Shown here piece after piece: positions 9,072 to 16,965 of a stretch of 64,000 nucleotides of DNA. Under the pieces are notes generated by a model, which saw nothing but the letters and a program-made list of their open reading frames with translations, made no database searches and was not told the DNA's origin. This DNA comes from SSF14 sp046331245. GTDB lineage: Bacteria > Actinomycetota > Acidimicrobiia > Acidimicrobiales > Microtrichaceae. The stretch's first letter is position 1; the number at the start of each line of letters is the position of its first letter. The stretch is from contig JAXLRH010000007.1 in NCBI GenBank assembly GCA_046331245.1, positions 124,001-188,000 on the forward strand, given 5' to 3'. The position numbers and the translations under genes were made by a program.

Positions 9072-9640
9072 TCGACCCCCTCGAGCAGCAGCCGGGCAGC
9101 CGCTTCCAACTTGCGATTCACCGAGGATGTCGGCTCGACGCCGCTGATCCAGGCAACGAGCGACGACAACCAGACCTCCTGGAGGATCTCGGTGACCAGG
9201 CGCTCGCGCTCGCTCGGTTCGTCGGTCTCGATGGCCGAGTGGATGATGCCCGCCATCAGGTCGCGGACCTCACGCACGACCGGCGCCACCGCCTCGTCAC
9301 CCGACGCAAGGGCACGGAGCACGGCCACGGTGAACTGCTGCTGACGCTGCAACGCGATGTTGGCCCGGCGGAGCACGTCGGTGACACGGCCGACGGCGTC
9401 GGTGCCCTGCGGCGGCTTCACGACCAGGCGGTCGTGGAGCGCCTCGATCTGGCGGAGCATCGTCGAGACGAGCAGGTGCTCCTTCGACGGAAAGTAGCGG
9501 TAGAGCGTGCCGAGGGCCACGTCGGCCTCGACGGCCACGGCCCGCATCTGCACCGCTTCGTAGCCGCCTTCGGTGGCCAGGCGCGCCGTCACGTTCAACA
9601 TCCGCTCGTGGCGGTCCTGTTGTGGCTTGGTGAGTGTCAC
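9068..9640 (-). CDS. kstR: KstR-like TetR repressor of steroid catabolism
   Basis: A 190-residue TetR-family regulator. Its DNA-binding region, GGYEAVQMRAVA followed by ADVALGTLYRYFPSKEHLLVS (about residues 26-59), is strikingly close to my memory of mycobacterial KstR, and the C-terminal EILQEVWLSSLVAWISG also corresponds. KstR represses cholesterol-degradation genes and is released by 3-oxo-cholestenoyl-CoA. It is first in an operon with a hydrolase, a FadD19-like ligase and an amine oxidase, and a perfect KstR-pattern operator lies 56 bp upstream, which suggests autoregulation. The family call is very firm; ligand identity is transferred by homology. Confidence 0.85.
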   Translation of the reverse strand: MTLTKPQQDRHERMLNVTARLATEGGYEAVQMRAVAVEADVALGTLYRYFPSKEHLLVSTMLRQIEALHDRLVVKPPQGTDAVGRVTDVLRRANIALQRQQQFTVAVLRALASGDEAVAPVVREVRDLMAGIIHSAIETDEPSERERLVTEILQEVWLSSLVAWISGVEPTSSVNRKLEAAARLLLEGVE

Positions 9641-9695
9641 GACCGTTCCTCCTCGACCGAAACGGCCGATCTCACCGCCTATGGTGGCATGAAAC

Positions 9696-9709
9696 TGGAA
9701 CAGGTTCTA
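9696..9709. promoter_or_regulatory. KstR-type operator of the kstR operon
   Basis: The sequence tggAACagGTTctA matches tnnAACnnGTTnnA at every defined position. Read on the minus strand it is TAGAACCTGTTCCA. It lies 56 bp upstream of the kstR start, at the expected place for autoregulation. Confidence 0.75.
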
Positions 9710-9729
9710 GGTTTGCCGGGCGAAGCCCG

Positions 9730-10932
9730 TCAGGCCCACGCGGTGATCGGGCCGACGGCGTAGAGCAGCGGCTCCAGGCACCCGTCGTCGACGCCCACCA
9801 CGTCGAGGTGCGCTCCCCCGCCGGCGAAGCCCCGCTCGCACGCGGCGAGGTGCTCCTCAGGCGACGTGTCACCGGCCACCCACGACTGCAGCGAGATCGG
9901 CACGTTCAACGTCGCGGCCGCCTCCATGACGACCAGGGTCGACTCGTCGGGCGGGCCGTCGACGACACCGATGCACGGGCGACCCGACAGGCCGGACACC
10001 AGTGCGGCGGCTGCCGCGAACCCGGGCTGGTCGAGTGCGGGCACGACGACGGAGCCGGCGATGCCGGTGGGGAAGGCGCGGGCGATCCAGAAGCCGGCGA
10101 CACCGGCATCGGCGGCGACCACGGCGCCCTCCGGGGCTGCCCCCGAGAGATGCAGTGCTGCACGCGGCGGCGTGACAGGGCCTGAGCTCTGCTCGTAGAG
10201 CGGCGTGACGATGCGGGAGATCACGTCGTACAGGGGTGGGCGGGGGTCGACGGTGCGCTGGGCACGGGGCCAGTCGGCCAGGAGCGCGCCGATCTGCCAC
10301 GCGGGGACGTCCTGTGTGACGAACCCGGCGAGGCGGTCGGGGCCGAACTCGGAGGGATCGAGCCCCGAGGTGATGACAAGGTCGACGTCGGCGAGGCCGG
10401 CGAGCTCGACGTCACGCTCCTGCAGACCGATCGTGCCGTAGTGGAACGGGCTGTCCCAGCGGAACACGCCCTTCGCCCCCCACGTGTTGAACACGCCGAT
10501 GCCGCCGCGAGCGGCGAACTCGGCGAGCGCCGTGTGGTCGTCGCGGCTGACGCCGGGGCCCACCACCGCGACGATCGCCAGATCGGCGAGCGACGGCGAC
10601 AGCGTGACGAGCACCCCGCCGTCGGCCGGGCCGGAGACGTCCACGTCCTCGTCGAGGGGCTGATCGAGGTCGAGGTCGAGATGGAAGGCGACGGTGCGCG
10701 GCGTGCGGTCGAGCTCGATCTCGACCAGGGCACGGACGAACCCCTCGACGCTGGTGATCGTGCGCGGATGCGCCGTGCCGCCGGGCTGGCTCGACAGGTG
10801 CAGCACCTGGGCGTCGAGCAGGGCGGCGCCCCACCCGTTGCCGAGCCGGCCGTCCACGTCGGCGAGGAGGAGTGCGAGATCGGCGCCGGCGACCTCGACG
10901 TGGTCGAGGTCGCCGAGCGGATGGCCGAACAC
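9730..10932 (-). CDS. Degenerate thiamine-diphosphate enzyme-like protein
   Basis: The frame gives 400 residues from GTG 10932. The middle domain (VVGPGVSRDDHTALAEFAARGGIGVF, then DLVITSGLDPSEF) resembles the central domain of acetolactate-synthase-like ThDP enzymes, and AADAGVAGFWIARAFPTG resembles the start of the PP domain. The first domain is shrunken and lacks the catalytic Glu region, and the Mg/ThDP GDG...N motif is not recognisable. Homology begins upstream of the GTG (IGEFVADALRELGVGRVFG) but the frame back to the SDR stop at 11019 holds only CTG at 11007 as a possible start. It could start at that CTG or be decayed. It is downstream of the SDR gene, probably in one transcript. Confidence 0.55.
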   Translation of the reverse strand: MFGHPLGDLDHVEVAGADLALLLADVDGRLGNGWGAALLDAQVLHLSSQPGGTAHPRTITSVEGFVRALVEIELDRTPRTVAFHLDLDLDQPLDEDVDVSGPADGGVLVTLSPSLADLAIVAVVGPGVSRDDHTALAEFAARGGIGVFNTWGAKGVFRWDSPFHYGTIGLQERDVELAGLADVDLVITSGLDPSEFGPDRLAGFVTQDVPAWQIGALLADWPRAQRTVDPRPPLYDVISRIVTPLYEQSSGPVTPPRAALHLSGAAPEGAVVAADAGVAGFWIARAFPTGIAGSVVVPALDQPGFAAAAALVSGLSGRPCIGVVDGPPDESTLVVMEAAATLNVPISLQSWVAGDTSPEEHLAACERGFAGGGAHLDVVGVDDGCLEPLLYAVGPITAWA

Positions 10933-11016
10933 CCGGCCGACGCCCAGCTCACGCAGGGCGTCGGCGACGAACTCGCCGATCGTGGGGGTGGTCTCGGACG
11001 TGGTCAGGACGCGTCC

Positions 11017-11931
11017 CTAGTAGCGGAGACCGGGAGCGCGGGTGAAGAACACGTCGGTGGCGAGCTGGGTGCCGAGCTTCGTGGCGTCCCACCGCTTCTG
11101 ACCGTTGTTGATCGTCGGGCCGTCCGACCACGGCTTCATGAGGATGATGTTCTCGGCAACGGCGCGGATGACCTGGCCGGTGACGTGATCGGCCTCGTCC
11201 GATGCGAGCCAGGCGACGAGCGGCGAGCTGACGGCGGGGTCCATGCGGTTCCACTCGTCGAGCGGCACGTCGTCGGCCTCGATCACGGTCGGGGCGCCGG
11301 GCATGGTGCCGGTGATGCGGGTGGCGGCGGCGGGGCCGACGCAGTTGACGGTGACCCCGGCCTTGTACAGCTCGAGGCTGAGCGTCTGGGTCATCGAGGC
11401 GATGGCGGCCTTGGCCGACGCGTAGTTGGTCTGGCCGAAGTTGCCGGTGAGACCGGCGCCCGAGGTGGTGTTGATGATGCGGCCGCCGACGGGCGCACCC
11501 GTCTCCTTGAACTTGTCGGTCCAGTAGATCGCGGCGTGCTTGGCCGGCGCCCAGGTGCCCTTCACGTGCACGTTGAACACGGCGTCGAAGTCGGCCTCGG
11601 ACATCTTCACGATGGTCGAGTCGCGCACGATGCCGGCGTTGTTCACGAGGATGTCGAGGCGACCGAACTCGTCGATGGCCTGCTGCACCATGCGGCCCGC
11701 GCCCTCGAAGTCGGCGACGTTCTCGTAGTTGCCGACGGCCTCGCCACCACGCCCGCGGATGATGTCGACGGTGAGATCGGCGTCGCGACCGCCGCCCTCG
11801 CCGGTCACCGACACACCCAGATCGTTGACGACGACCTTGGCGCCGTGACGTGCCAGCTCCAACGCGTGACCCCGGCCGATGCCGTGCCCGGCACCCGTGA
11901 CGATTGCGACCTTGCCATCGAGCAAGCCCAT
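11017..11931 (-). CDS. Short-chain dehydrogenase, Hsd4A/17-beta-HSD4-like
   Basis: A 304-residue SDR with TGAGHGIG cofactor motif near residue 12, VNNAG, and the catalytic YASAK. The 17-beta-hydroxysteroid-dehydrogenase-4 type signature is present: VVVNDLG, GGRIINTTSGAGLTGNFGQTNYASAKA and EWNRMDP. Such enzymes oxidise 3-hydroxyacyl-CoAs in peroxisomal-type and sterol side-chain beta-oxidation. The start MGLLDGK at 11931 is preferred over the longer frame because the added N-terminus spans the operator at 11954-11970. Confidence 0.82.
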   Translation of the reverse strand: MGLLDGKVAIVTGAGHGIGRGHALELARHGAKVVVNDLGVSVTGEGGGRDADLTVDIIRGRGGEAVGNYENVADFEGAGRMVQQAIDEFGRLDILVNNAGIVRDSTIVKMSEADFDAVFNVHVKGTWAPAKHAAIYWTDKFKETGAPVGGRIINTTSGAGLTGNFGQTNYASAKAAIASMTQTLSLELYKAGVTVNCVGPAAATRITGTMPGAPTVIEADDVPLDEWNRMDPAVSSPLVAWLASDEADHVTGQVIRAVAENIILMKPWSDGPTINNGQKRWDATKLGTQLATDVFFTRAPGLRY

Positions 11932-11953
11932 GGTTCCCCTCCTGGAGATGATT

Positions 11954-11970
11954 TCTGACGAACCGTCAGA
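11954..11970. promoter_or_regulatory. 17-bp palindromic operator TCTGACG-N3-CGTCAGA, copy 1
   Basis: Perfect 7+7 inverted repeat with spacer AAC, 22 bp before the SDR start codon at 11931. On the minus strand TACAAT (11970-11975), a good -10 hexamer, overlaps the distal edge, so transcription would start inside the palindrome. Confidence 0.75.
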
Positions 11971-12056
11971 TTGTAGAGGCGACGCCCACGGCATAGGCCA
12001 TTCGGCCGATTCGCGGATTTTCCTCTCAAGATCGCCCCTGTGGCCCCCGATACCTC

Positions 12057-12081
12057 ACGTGAGTCCTCAGGACTCGGTGAA
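12057..12081. promoter_or_regulatory. Dyad upstream of the pilin genes
   Basis: The perfect inverted repeat GAGTCC-TCA-GGACTC (12061-12075) is flanked by TCAC and GTGA, which extend the stem with a small internal loop. A second inverted repeat, TTCCTGG (12095-12101) with CCAGGAA (12112-12118), follows. Both lie in the leader of the first Flp pilin gene and could be regulatory or stabilise the mRNA. Confidence 0.4.
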
Positions 12082-12149
12082 CAGGGCTCTCGGGTTCCTG
12101 GACCACCACCACCAGGAAGCACCACACACCACCGCAAAGGAACACTCCC

Positions 12150-12332
12150 ATGCTCACCAGCTACGAATTCATCGCTGCCTACCTCCAGGCCAAGGTCCGC
12201 TCCGAGCGTGGCGCCTCACTCGTTGAGTACGCCCTCCTCGTCGCCCTGATCGCCGTCGTCTGCATCGCAGCCGTCACGGCCCTCGGCAAGCGGGCCTCGA
12301 GCAACTTCAGCTCGATCTCCTCGTCGATCTGA
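12150..12332 (+). CDS. Flp/Fap-type pilin
   Basis: A 60-residue class III (Flp) prepilin: short basic leader, the processing region RGASLVEYALLVALIAVV with the Glu at +5 typical of type IV pilins, then a hydrophobic helix and a short polar tail. A good Shine-Dalgarno, AAAGGAA, precedes the ATG. The subunit would be cleaved by a prepilin peptidase such as the one at 52082-52861 and assembled by a Tad apparatus not seen in this window. It is followed by a strong terminator and a near-copy of itself. Confidence 0.9.
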   Translation: MLTSYEFIAAYLQAKVRSERGASLVEYALLVALIAVVCIAAVTALGKRASSNFSSISSSI

Positions 12333-12359
12333 TCGGCGACGTCACACCAGACGCATGAC

Positions 12360-12401
12360 GTATGGGGCCGGTCGTCCGACCGGTCCCATACGTGTCTTTT
12401 T
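12360..12401 (+). terminator. Rho-independent terminator after the first pilin gene
   Basis: A 15-bp stem with a TC loop: GTATGGG-g-CCGGTCG pairs with CGACCGG-t-CCCATAC (12360-12391, one G-T pair), followed by GTGTCTTTTT. It separates the two pilin genes, so the second may be transcribed at a different level. Confidence 0.9.
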
Positions 12402-12470
12402 CGCCCGACCAGCAGGACGAGACCTCTCAGCACGGACGCTTCCCGAACACCAGTCACGGAGCCCAGCAAC

Positions 12471-12653
12471 ATGATCCTCAGCTATCGATTCATCGCCGCG
12501 TACCTCCAGGCGCGTGCGGTCACCGAGCGTGGCGCCTCGCTCGTCGAGTACGCCCTCCTCGTCGCTCTGATCGCCGTCGTCTGCATCGCAGCCGTCACGG
12601 CCCTCGGCAAGCGGGCCTCGAGCAACTTCAGCTCGATCTCCTCGCGCATCTGA
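12471..12653 (+). CDS. Flp/Fap-type pilin, tandem copy
   Basis: A 60-residue pilin. Its region from RGASLVEYALLVAL to the C-terminus is almost identical, in DNA as well as protein, to the gene at 12150-12332; I count three base differences over about 115 bp. The leader (MILSYRFIAAYLQARAVTE) differs more. A Shine-Dalgarno CGGAG precedes the ATG. The pattern suggests recent duplication or gene conversion of the mature part. Differential use of the two subunits is possible because the terminator at 12360-12401 lies between them. Confidence 0.9.
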   Translation: MILSYRFIAAYLQARAVTERGASLVEYALLVALIAVVCIAAVTALGKRASSNFSSISSRI

Positions 12654-12671
12654 CGCCCACCCCCGCCGCCG

Positions 12672-13172
12672 TCAGACGGGGCGGACCAGCATCTCGACCT
12701 CGTAGTCGTCGCCGTGCTCCTGCGAGCCGGCCGCCTCGAAGCCGAGCCGCCGATGGAACCGGGACGAGCCCGGGTTCGGCGGTCGAAGATTCACTTCCGC
12801 CGTGACCCGCCGCGCCCCCCGCCGGCGGGTTTCGGCGATCACGGCCTCGTACAGCCGGCCCCCCAGGCCTGAGCCACGATGCTCCGGCGCCACCACGATG
12901 CGGTCGACGTAGAGGAAGTCGTCGTACCTGTCGGAGAACCAGGCGTAGTTGCGGCTGTCGTACGCCGAACCCGGCGCGAACAGGAGGACGAACGCCGCGA
13001 GTTCGCCCGGCTCGCCGCCGTCGACGACCCATGCCAGCTCCGCCATGTCGACGAGCTCGGCCATCCGCTCCGGCGTCGCAAGGCTGACCGCCGGCACCGC
13101 AGCGGTGTTGAGCTCGACGATGCGAGCGATGTCGTCGGGGCCGGCGAGGCGCAGGCCGGGCACCCCGTCCAC
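12672..13172 (-). CDS. GNAT family acetyltransferase
   Basis: A 166-residue GCN5-related N-acetyltransferase. The acetyl-CoA-binding motif A is VAPEHRGSGLGGRLYEAV near residue 95, preceded by the beta-strand DFLYVDRIV. The C-terminal NPGSSRFHRRLGFEAAG is the usual motif B. The substrate is unknown. A GTG start at 13172 leaves one base after the upstream ligase stop, so it is probably co-transcribed with the ligase at 13174-14709. Confidence 0.8.
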   Translation of the reverse strand: MDGVPGLRLAGPDDIARIVELNTAAVPAVSLATPERMAELVDMAELAWVVDGGEPGELAAFVLLFAPGSAYDSRNYAWFSDRYDDFLYVDRIVVAPEHRGSGLGGRLYEAVIAETRRRGARRVTAEVNLRPPNPGSSRFHRRLGFEAAGSQEHGDDYEVEMLVRPV

Positions 13173-13173
13173 G

Positions 13174-14709
13174 TCAGGACGCCGAGTACTGCTCGCGGAG
13201 CACGTGCTTCAGGATCTTGCCCGAGGCGTTGCGCGGGATCGTGGCGATGATCTCGAGCTGCTCGGGGAGCTTCTGCACCATGAGGCCCTCGGCCTTCATG
13301 TACTCCACCAGCTCGTCGAACGTGATGGGCTCCTCGCCCTCGGCGGTCTGCACGACGGCACAGGCCCGCTCGCCCGACGCTGCGTCGGGAAGGCCGATCA
13401 CCGCGACGTCGGCGATGCGCGGGTGGCGGAACAGCATGTCCTCCAGCTCCTTCGCCGAGATGTTCTCGCCCTTGCGGATGATGATGTCCTTGAGGCGGCC
13501 GGTGATGATGAGGTTGCCGCGCTCGTCGATGCGGCCGAGGTCGCCGGTGCGGAAGTAGCCCTCCTCGTCGAACGCGTCCGCGTTGAGCGCCTCGTCGAGG
13601 TAGCCCTTCATGAGCTGCGGCGCCTTGGCGCGCACCTCGCCCTCCTCGCCGTCGGCGGCGACGGTGCCGTCCGGCTTCACGAGCTTCAGCTCGACGCCCG
13701 GCATCGGCTTGCCCTCGCTCACCGCGAGCTCGTCGTCGGAGTCGGTCGTGGCGGCCATCACCAGGATGGGTGCCTCGGTGAGGCCGTAGCCCGACAGCAC
13801 TGGTGCGCCGAAGACCTCGCGGAGGTCGACCACGAGCTGCGGCGGCTTGGGGGCGCCACCGCCCGGGAACGCGCGCACGTCCGGGAAGATCGGGGTGAGC
13901 GATGCCCGCTGTGCGGCGAGGTACGCCATGTGGAACGGGGTGCCGGAGCCGGCGAGGGTGACGTTCTCGCGCGACAGCACCTCAGGCGTCTCGGTGGGGT
14001 GGAACGCCTCCATGAGGATGAGCGAGCAGCCCGTCTGCAGCGCGGTAAACAGCCAGGTGATGCCACCGATGTGGGTGAACGGGAACACGAGGGCGCTGCG
14101 ATCGCGGTCGGTGACCTCCATGCGCTGGGCCATGCCCTTGGCGACGGCGGCGATCGAGGCGTCGGTGTGCCGGGCGCCCTTCGGGTCGGCGGTGGTGCCC
14201 GAGGTGTAGAAGAGCCAGCGCACGGGCTGGTCGTCGTCGGCGACGCGATCGGGCAGCGGGGGCAGCGTCGACGGGTCGCCCTGCGGGAGCGCACGGTCGG
14301 CGACGAGCACCTGGCAGGCGCCGTTCGCCCGGGCGATGTCGGTGGCCATGGCCTCGAAGTCGAAGCCCTTCCACACCGACGGCACCACGATGAGACCGGT
14401 GCCGGCCTGGCGGGTGACGAAGGCGACCTCGCGCTCCCGGTAGATGGGGAGCACCGGGTTCTGCACGGCGCCGAGCCGGCTGAGCGCGGCCACCAGCACC
14501 AACGACTCCAGCCAGGTGGGGAGCTGCCACGTGACGACGGTGCCCTCACCGACGCCGTAGACCGCGAGGCCGGCCGCCGCCCGCTCCGCCTCGACGGCGA
14601 ACTCGCCGAACGTCATCGTGCGCATCTCTTCGTCGACGGCCAGGAGCGCATCGGGCGTGGCGTCGGCCCGCTCGTTGATCAGCTCCCACAGCGTTGTCCC
14701 CGAAAGCAT
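13174..14709 (-). CDS. Acyl-CoA ligase (AMP-dependent)
   Basis: A 511-residue acyl-CoA synthetase. P-loop YTSGTTADPKG, adenine motif GYGLTEAP, GYFRTGDLGRIDERGNL, hinge GRLKDIIIRKGENISAKELE and catalytic Lys in IPRNASGKILKHVLRE are all present. It resembles cyclohexanecarboxylate-CoA ligase/FadD13-like enzymes more than FadD19. The start MLSGTTLWEL (14709) is preferred over the ATG nine bases upstream on family length. A copy of the 17-bp palindrome lies 39 bp upstream. Confidence 0.85.
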   Translation of the reverse strand: MLSGTTLWELINERADATPDALLAVDEEMRTMTFGEFAVEAERAAAGLAVYGVGEGTVVTWQLPTWLESLVLVAALSRLGAVQNPVLPIYREREVAFVTRQAGTGLIVVPSVWKGFDFEAMATDIARANGACQVLVADRALPQGDPSTLPPLPDRVADDDQPVRWLFYTSGTTADPKGARHTDASIAAVAKGMAQRMEVTDRDRSALVFPFTHIGGITWLFTALQTGCSLILMEAFHPTETPEVLSRENVTLAGSGTPFHMAYLAAQRASLTPIFPDVRAFPGGGAPKPPQLVVDLREVFGAPVLSGYGLTEAPILVMAATTDSDDELAVSEGKPMPGVELKLVKPDGTVAADGEEGEVRAKAPQLMKGYLDEALNADAFDEEGYFRTGDLGRIDERGNLIITGRLKDIIIRKGENISAKELEDMLFRHPRIADVAVIGLPDAASGERACAVVQTAEGEEPITFDELVEYMKAEGLMVQKLPEQLEIIATIPRNASGKILKHVLREQYSAS

Positions 14710-14748
14710 GTGCTCCACCCCTCGACTCTCGTTCCCCGGCCGGCCCGG

Positions 14749-14765
14749 TCTGACGGCCCGTCAGC
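14749..14765. promoter_or_regulatory. 17-bp palindromic operator, copy 2
   Basis: TCTGACG-GCC-CGTCAGC, one mismatch from the perfect palindrome. It sits between the divergent ligase (start 14709) and SDR (start 14816) genes and could control both. TAAGCT on the minus strand overlaps its distal edge as a weak -10. Confidence 0.65.
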
Positions 14766-14815
14766 TTACGTCGCGCGCCGGTAGTGTCCCGTCCGATCTG
14801 GAGAACGGAGCTGCC

Positions 14816-15586
14816 ATGGATCGCGACAAGTTGGACCGCCTCTTCGACATGACGGGCCGGGTGGCCATCGTCACCGGCGGGACGCGTGGCATCGGGCTCG
14901 CGCTCGCCGAGGGCTACGTCGCGGCCGGCGCGAAGGTGGTGGTGGCGAGCCGAAAGGCCGAGGCGTGCGCCGCGGTGCAGCAGCACCTTGTCGACCAAGG
15001 CGGCGAGGCGCTCGGGGTGCCGACGCACCTCGGCGACATCGACGCGCTCGGGGCGCTGGTGGACGCCACGGTCGAGCGCTTCGGTCGGGTCGACGTCCTC
15101 GTCAACAACGCGGCGAATGCCCTCACGCAGCCGGTCGGCTCGTTCACGCCCGAGGCGTATGAGAAGTCGTTCGACGTCAACGTGCGCGGCCCGATCTTCC
15201 TCAGTCAGGCGGCGCTCCCCCACCTCGTCGCGTCGGGCAACGGCGCGATCCTCAACATCATCTCCGCCGGCGCCTTCCTCTTCTCGGCCGAGGTCGCGAT
15301 GTACGCGGCCGGCAAGGCGGCGATGCTCAGCTTCACCAAGTCGTTCGCTGCGGCGCTCGCCCCGCGCGGCGTGCGGGTGAACGCGCTCGCCCCCGGCCCC
15401 ATCGACACCGACATGGTGAGGAACAACCCGCAGGAGTTCATCGACGCGATGGCCGCCTCGACCCTGCAGAACCGAGTGGCGCACCCCGACGAGATCGTCG
15501 GCGCCGCGCTGCTCCTCACCTCCGATGCCGGCAGCTACATGACCGGCCAGGCGGTCGGCGTCGACGGCGGGCTCGTCCCGCGCTGA
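14816..15586 (+). CDS. Short-chain dehydrogenase
   Basis: A 256-residue classical SDR: TGGTRGIG near residue 19, VNNAA, catalytic Ser in NIISAG, YAAGK and the C-terminal TGQAVGVDGG. The sequence is typical of 3-oxoacyl-ACP reductase-like/3-hydroxyacyl-CoA dehydrogenases. The ATG at 14816 has a Shine-Dalgarno GGAGAACGGAG upstream; the longer frame from 14618 overlaps the divergent ligase. It is probably controlled by the shared operator at 14749-14765. The substrate is unknown. Confidence 0.83.
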   Translation: MDRDKLDRLFDMTGRVAIVTGGTRGIGLALAEGYVAAGAKVVVASRKAEACAAVQQHLVDQGGEALGVPTHLGDIDALGALVDATVERFGRVDVLVNNAANALTQPVGSFTPEAYEKSFDVNVRGPIFLSQAALPHLVASGNGAILNIISAGAFLFSAEVAMYAAGKAAMLSFTKSFAAALAPRGVRVNALAPGPIDTDMVRNNPQEFIDAMAASTLQNRVAHPDEIVGAALLLTSDAGSYMTGQAVGVDGGLVPR

Positions 15587-15610
15587 CCCACTCGCCGGCC
15601 GCCGGCCGGA

Positions 15611-16411
15611 TCAGCCGTCGACGCCGTCGAAGATGCCGGCCACGACGGTCGTCCGGGCGGCGAGTCCGCCGTCGGGGAACATCAGGTCGATGCCCGGGCC
15701 GACGCCGGCGGCGCACGGTTCGCCGGTCGATCCGCCGGTGGTCTGTCCCTGCACGGTCACCGTCGAGCCGCTGCGCTTGAACAGCACGACGTCGATGCGG
15801 TTGAACACGTTCGTGCAGGCGAACTGCACGTGCAGCAGGTACGGGCTGAGCACCTTGTAGGAGACGATCGCCTCGGACCTCGCCTGCGACGTCGCGCCGC
15901 CGATCGTCGCGCCGCTCGAGTCGATCGAGGTCGAGGGCTCCGTCGGCAGCGGGTTGCCGTTCACCAGGCTCGTGACCCCGCCGGGCAGCTCGGTCCGAAC
16001 CCAGCCGGGCGGCGCCGCCGGCGGCAGCACCGTTGTCGTCGGCACCGACGGTCCCGTGGTGGACGGAACCGTCGGTGCCAACACCGTGTCCCCAGTGCCG
16101 ATCGTCGCGGGTGCGGTGGTCGTGGTGTCGAGCGCGGCGGGGGCGATCGTGGTGTCACTTGCCGTCGGCACGGTGGACGTGACCGTCGACGTGACGCCTG
16201 CCCCCTTGTCGGCGGGCGTGACCACGACGCGACCGTCGTCACCGAGCGAGCGCAGCATGCCGAACCCGCCGGCGAGCAGCACGGCCACGGCGGCGCCGCT
16301 CACCGCCGCCATGCGGCGGTTGCGGCGGTGCACGAGCCGAGCGCCCCGGGCCAGCGTGGTGTGCAGGGCGCGATCGATGTCGTCGGGGGTGAGGGTGGGA
16401 TCGTCAGACAC
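15611..16411 (-). CDS. Single-pass membrane protein, candidate anti-sigma partner
   Basis: A 266-residue protein with an N-terminal cytoplasmic segment (about 1-32, LTPDDIDRALHTTLARGARLV), one transmembrane helix (33-55), a Thr/Pro-rich extracellular linker (about 65-140) and a C-terminal domain with two Cys residues. It overlaps the ECF sigma gene by 8 bp, the arrangement of sigma/anti-sigma pairs. No HxxxCxxC zinc anti-sigma motif is visible, so the anti-sigma role is inference from position and topology only. Confidence 0.6.
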   Translation of the reverse strand: MSDDPTLTPDDIDRALHTTLARGARLVHRRNRRMAAVSGAAVAVLLAGGFGMLRSLGDDGRVVVTPADKGAGVTSTVTSTVPTASDTTIAPAALDTTTTAPATIGTGDTVLAPTVPSTTGPSVPTTTVLPPAAPPGWVRTELPGGVTSLVNGNPLPTEPSTSIDSSGATIGGATSQARSEAIVSYKVLSPYLLHVQFACTNVFNRIDVVLFKRSGSTVTVQGQTTGGSTGEPCAAGVGPGIDLMFPDGGLAARTTVVAGIFDGVDG

Positions 16412-16916
16412 CGAGCTGCTCCATCCGTTGGTCGTCGAGCGGACCGTCGAAGGTCTGCCGGAGTGCGGTGAGTCCGCGGTGGGTGTGCGTCTTGACCGAT
16501 CCGACGCCGATGCCGAGGGCGGCGGCCGTCTCCGCCTCGGACAGGTCGCTGAGGTACCGGAGCGCGATGGCCTCGCGCTGGCGACGGGGCAGCTTGGCCA
16601 TGGCCGCCGCGAGCGCGATGCGCAGCGCCGTGCCGTCCTCGAGGTCGATCACCTCGGGCACCATCGTGTGGCCCTTGCGGCGCAGCAGGTCGATGGCCTG
16701 GTTCGAGGTCACCTTGAGCACCCAGCCGGCGCGTCGCTCGGGATCGAGTCGATCCCAGCGCACGTAGGCGCGGGCCATGGTCTCGGCGGCGAGATCCTCG
16801 GCGACCGCCCGGTTGCCGAGCATCCGGAGGGCGAGGCCGAAGGCGCGGGGGTACAGCTCGCGGAACGCCGCCTCGAACTCCACCTCGTTCCTCGGTCGCG
16901 TCGCCATCGCACTCAT
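16404..16916 (-). CDS. ECF RNA polymerase sigma factor
   Basis: A 170-residue extracytoplasmic-function sigma factor. Region 2 spans FEAAFRELYPRAFGLALRMLGNRAVAEDLAAETMARAY (about residues 13-50) and region 4 spans LPRRQREAIALRYLSDLSEAETAAALGIGVGSVKTHTHRG (about 108-148). It resembles the SigE/SigM group of small actinobacterial sigma factors. The downstream membrane protein overlaps it by 8 bp and may hold it inactive until an external signal arrives. No target promoter could be identified in the window. Confidence 0.85.
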   Translation of the reverse strand: MSAMATRPRNEVEFEAAFRELYPRAFGLALRMLGNRAVAEDLAAETMARAYVRWDRLDPERRAGWVLKVTSNQAIDLLRRKGHTMVPEVIDLEDGTALRIALAAAMAKLPRRQREAIALRYLSDLSEAETAAALGIGVGSVKTHTHRGLTALRQTFDGPLDDQRMEQLGV

Positions 16917-16965
16917 CGTGATGGAGTACGTCCGCGAAGGCCAGAAGGTTGACGCCGCTTGTGAC

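Noticed and set aside
15787..15800. AACacGTT inside the membrane-partner gene (also near 36187, 40498, 41212 and 53203)
   Set aside because: These KstR-like cores lie inside genes, far from starts, and lack the outer T or A. They are expected by chance.
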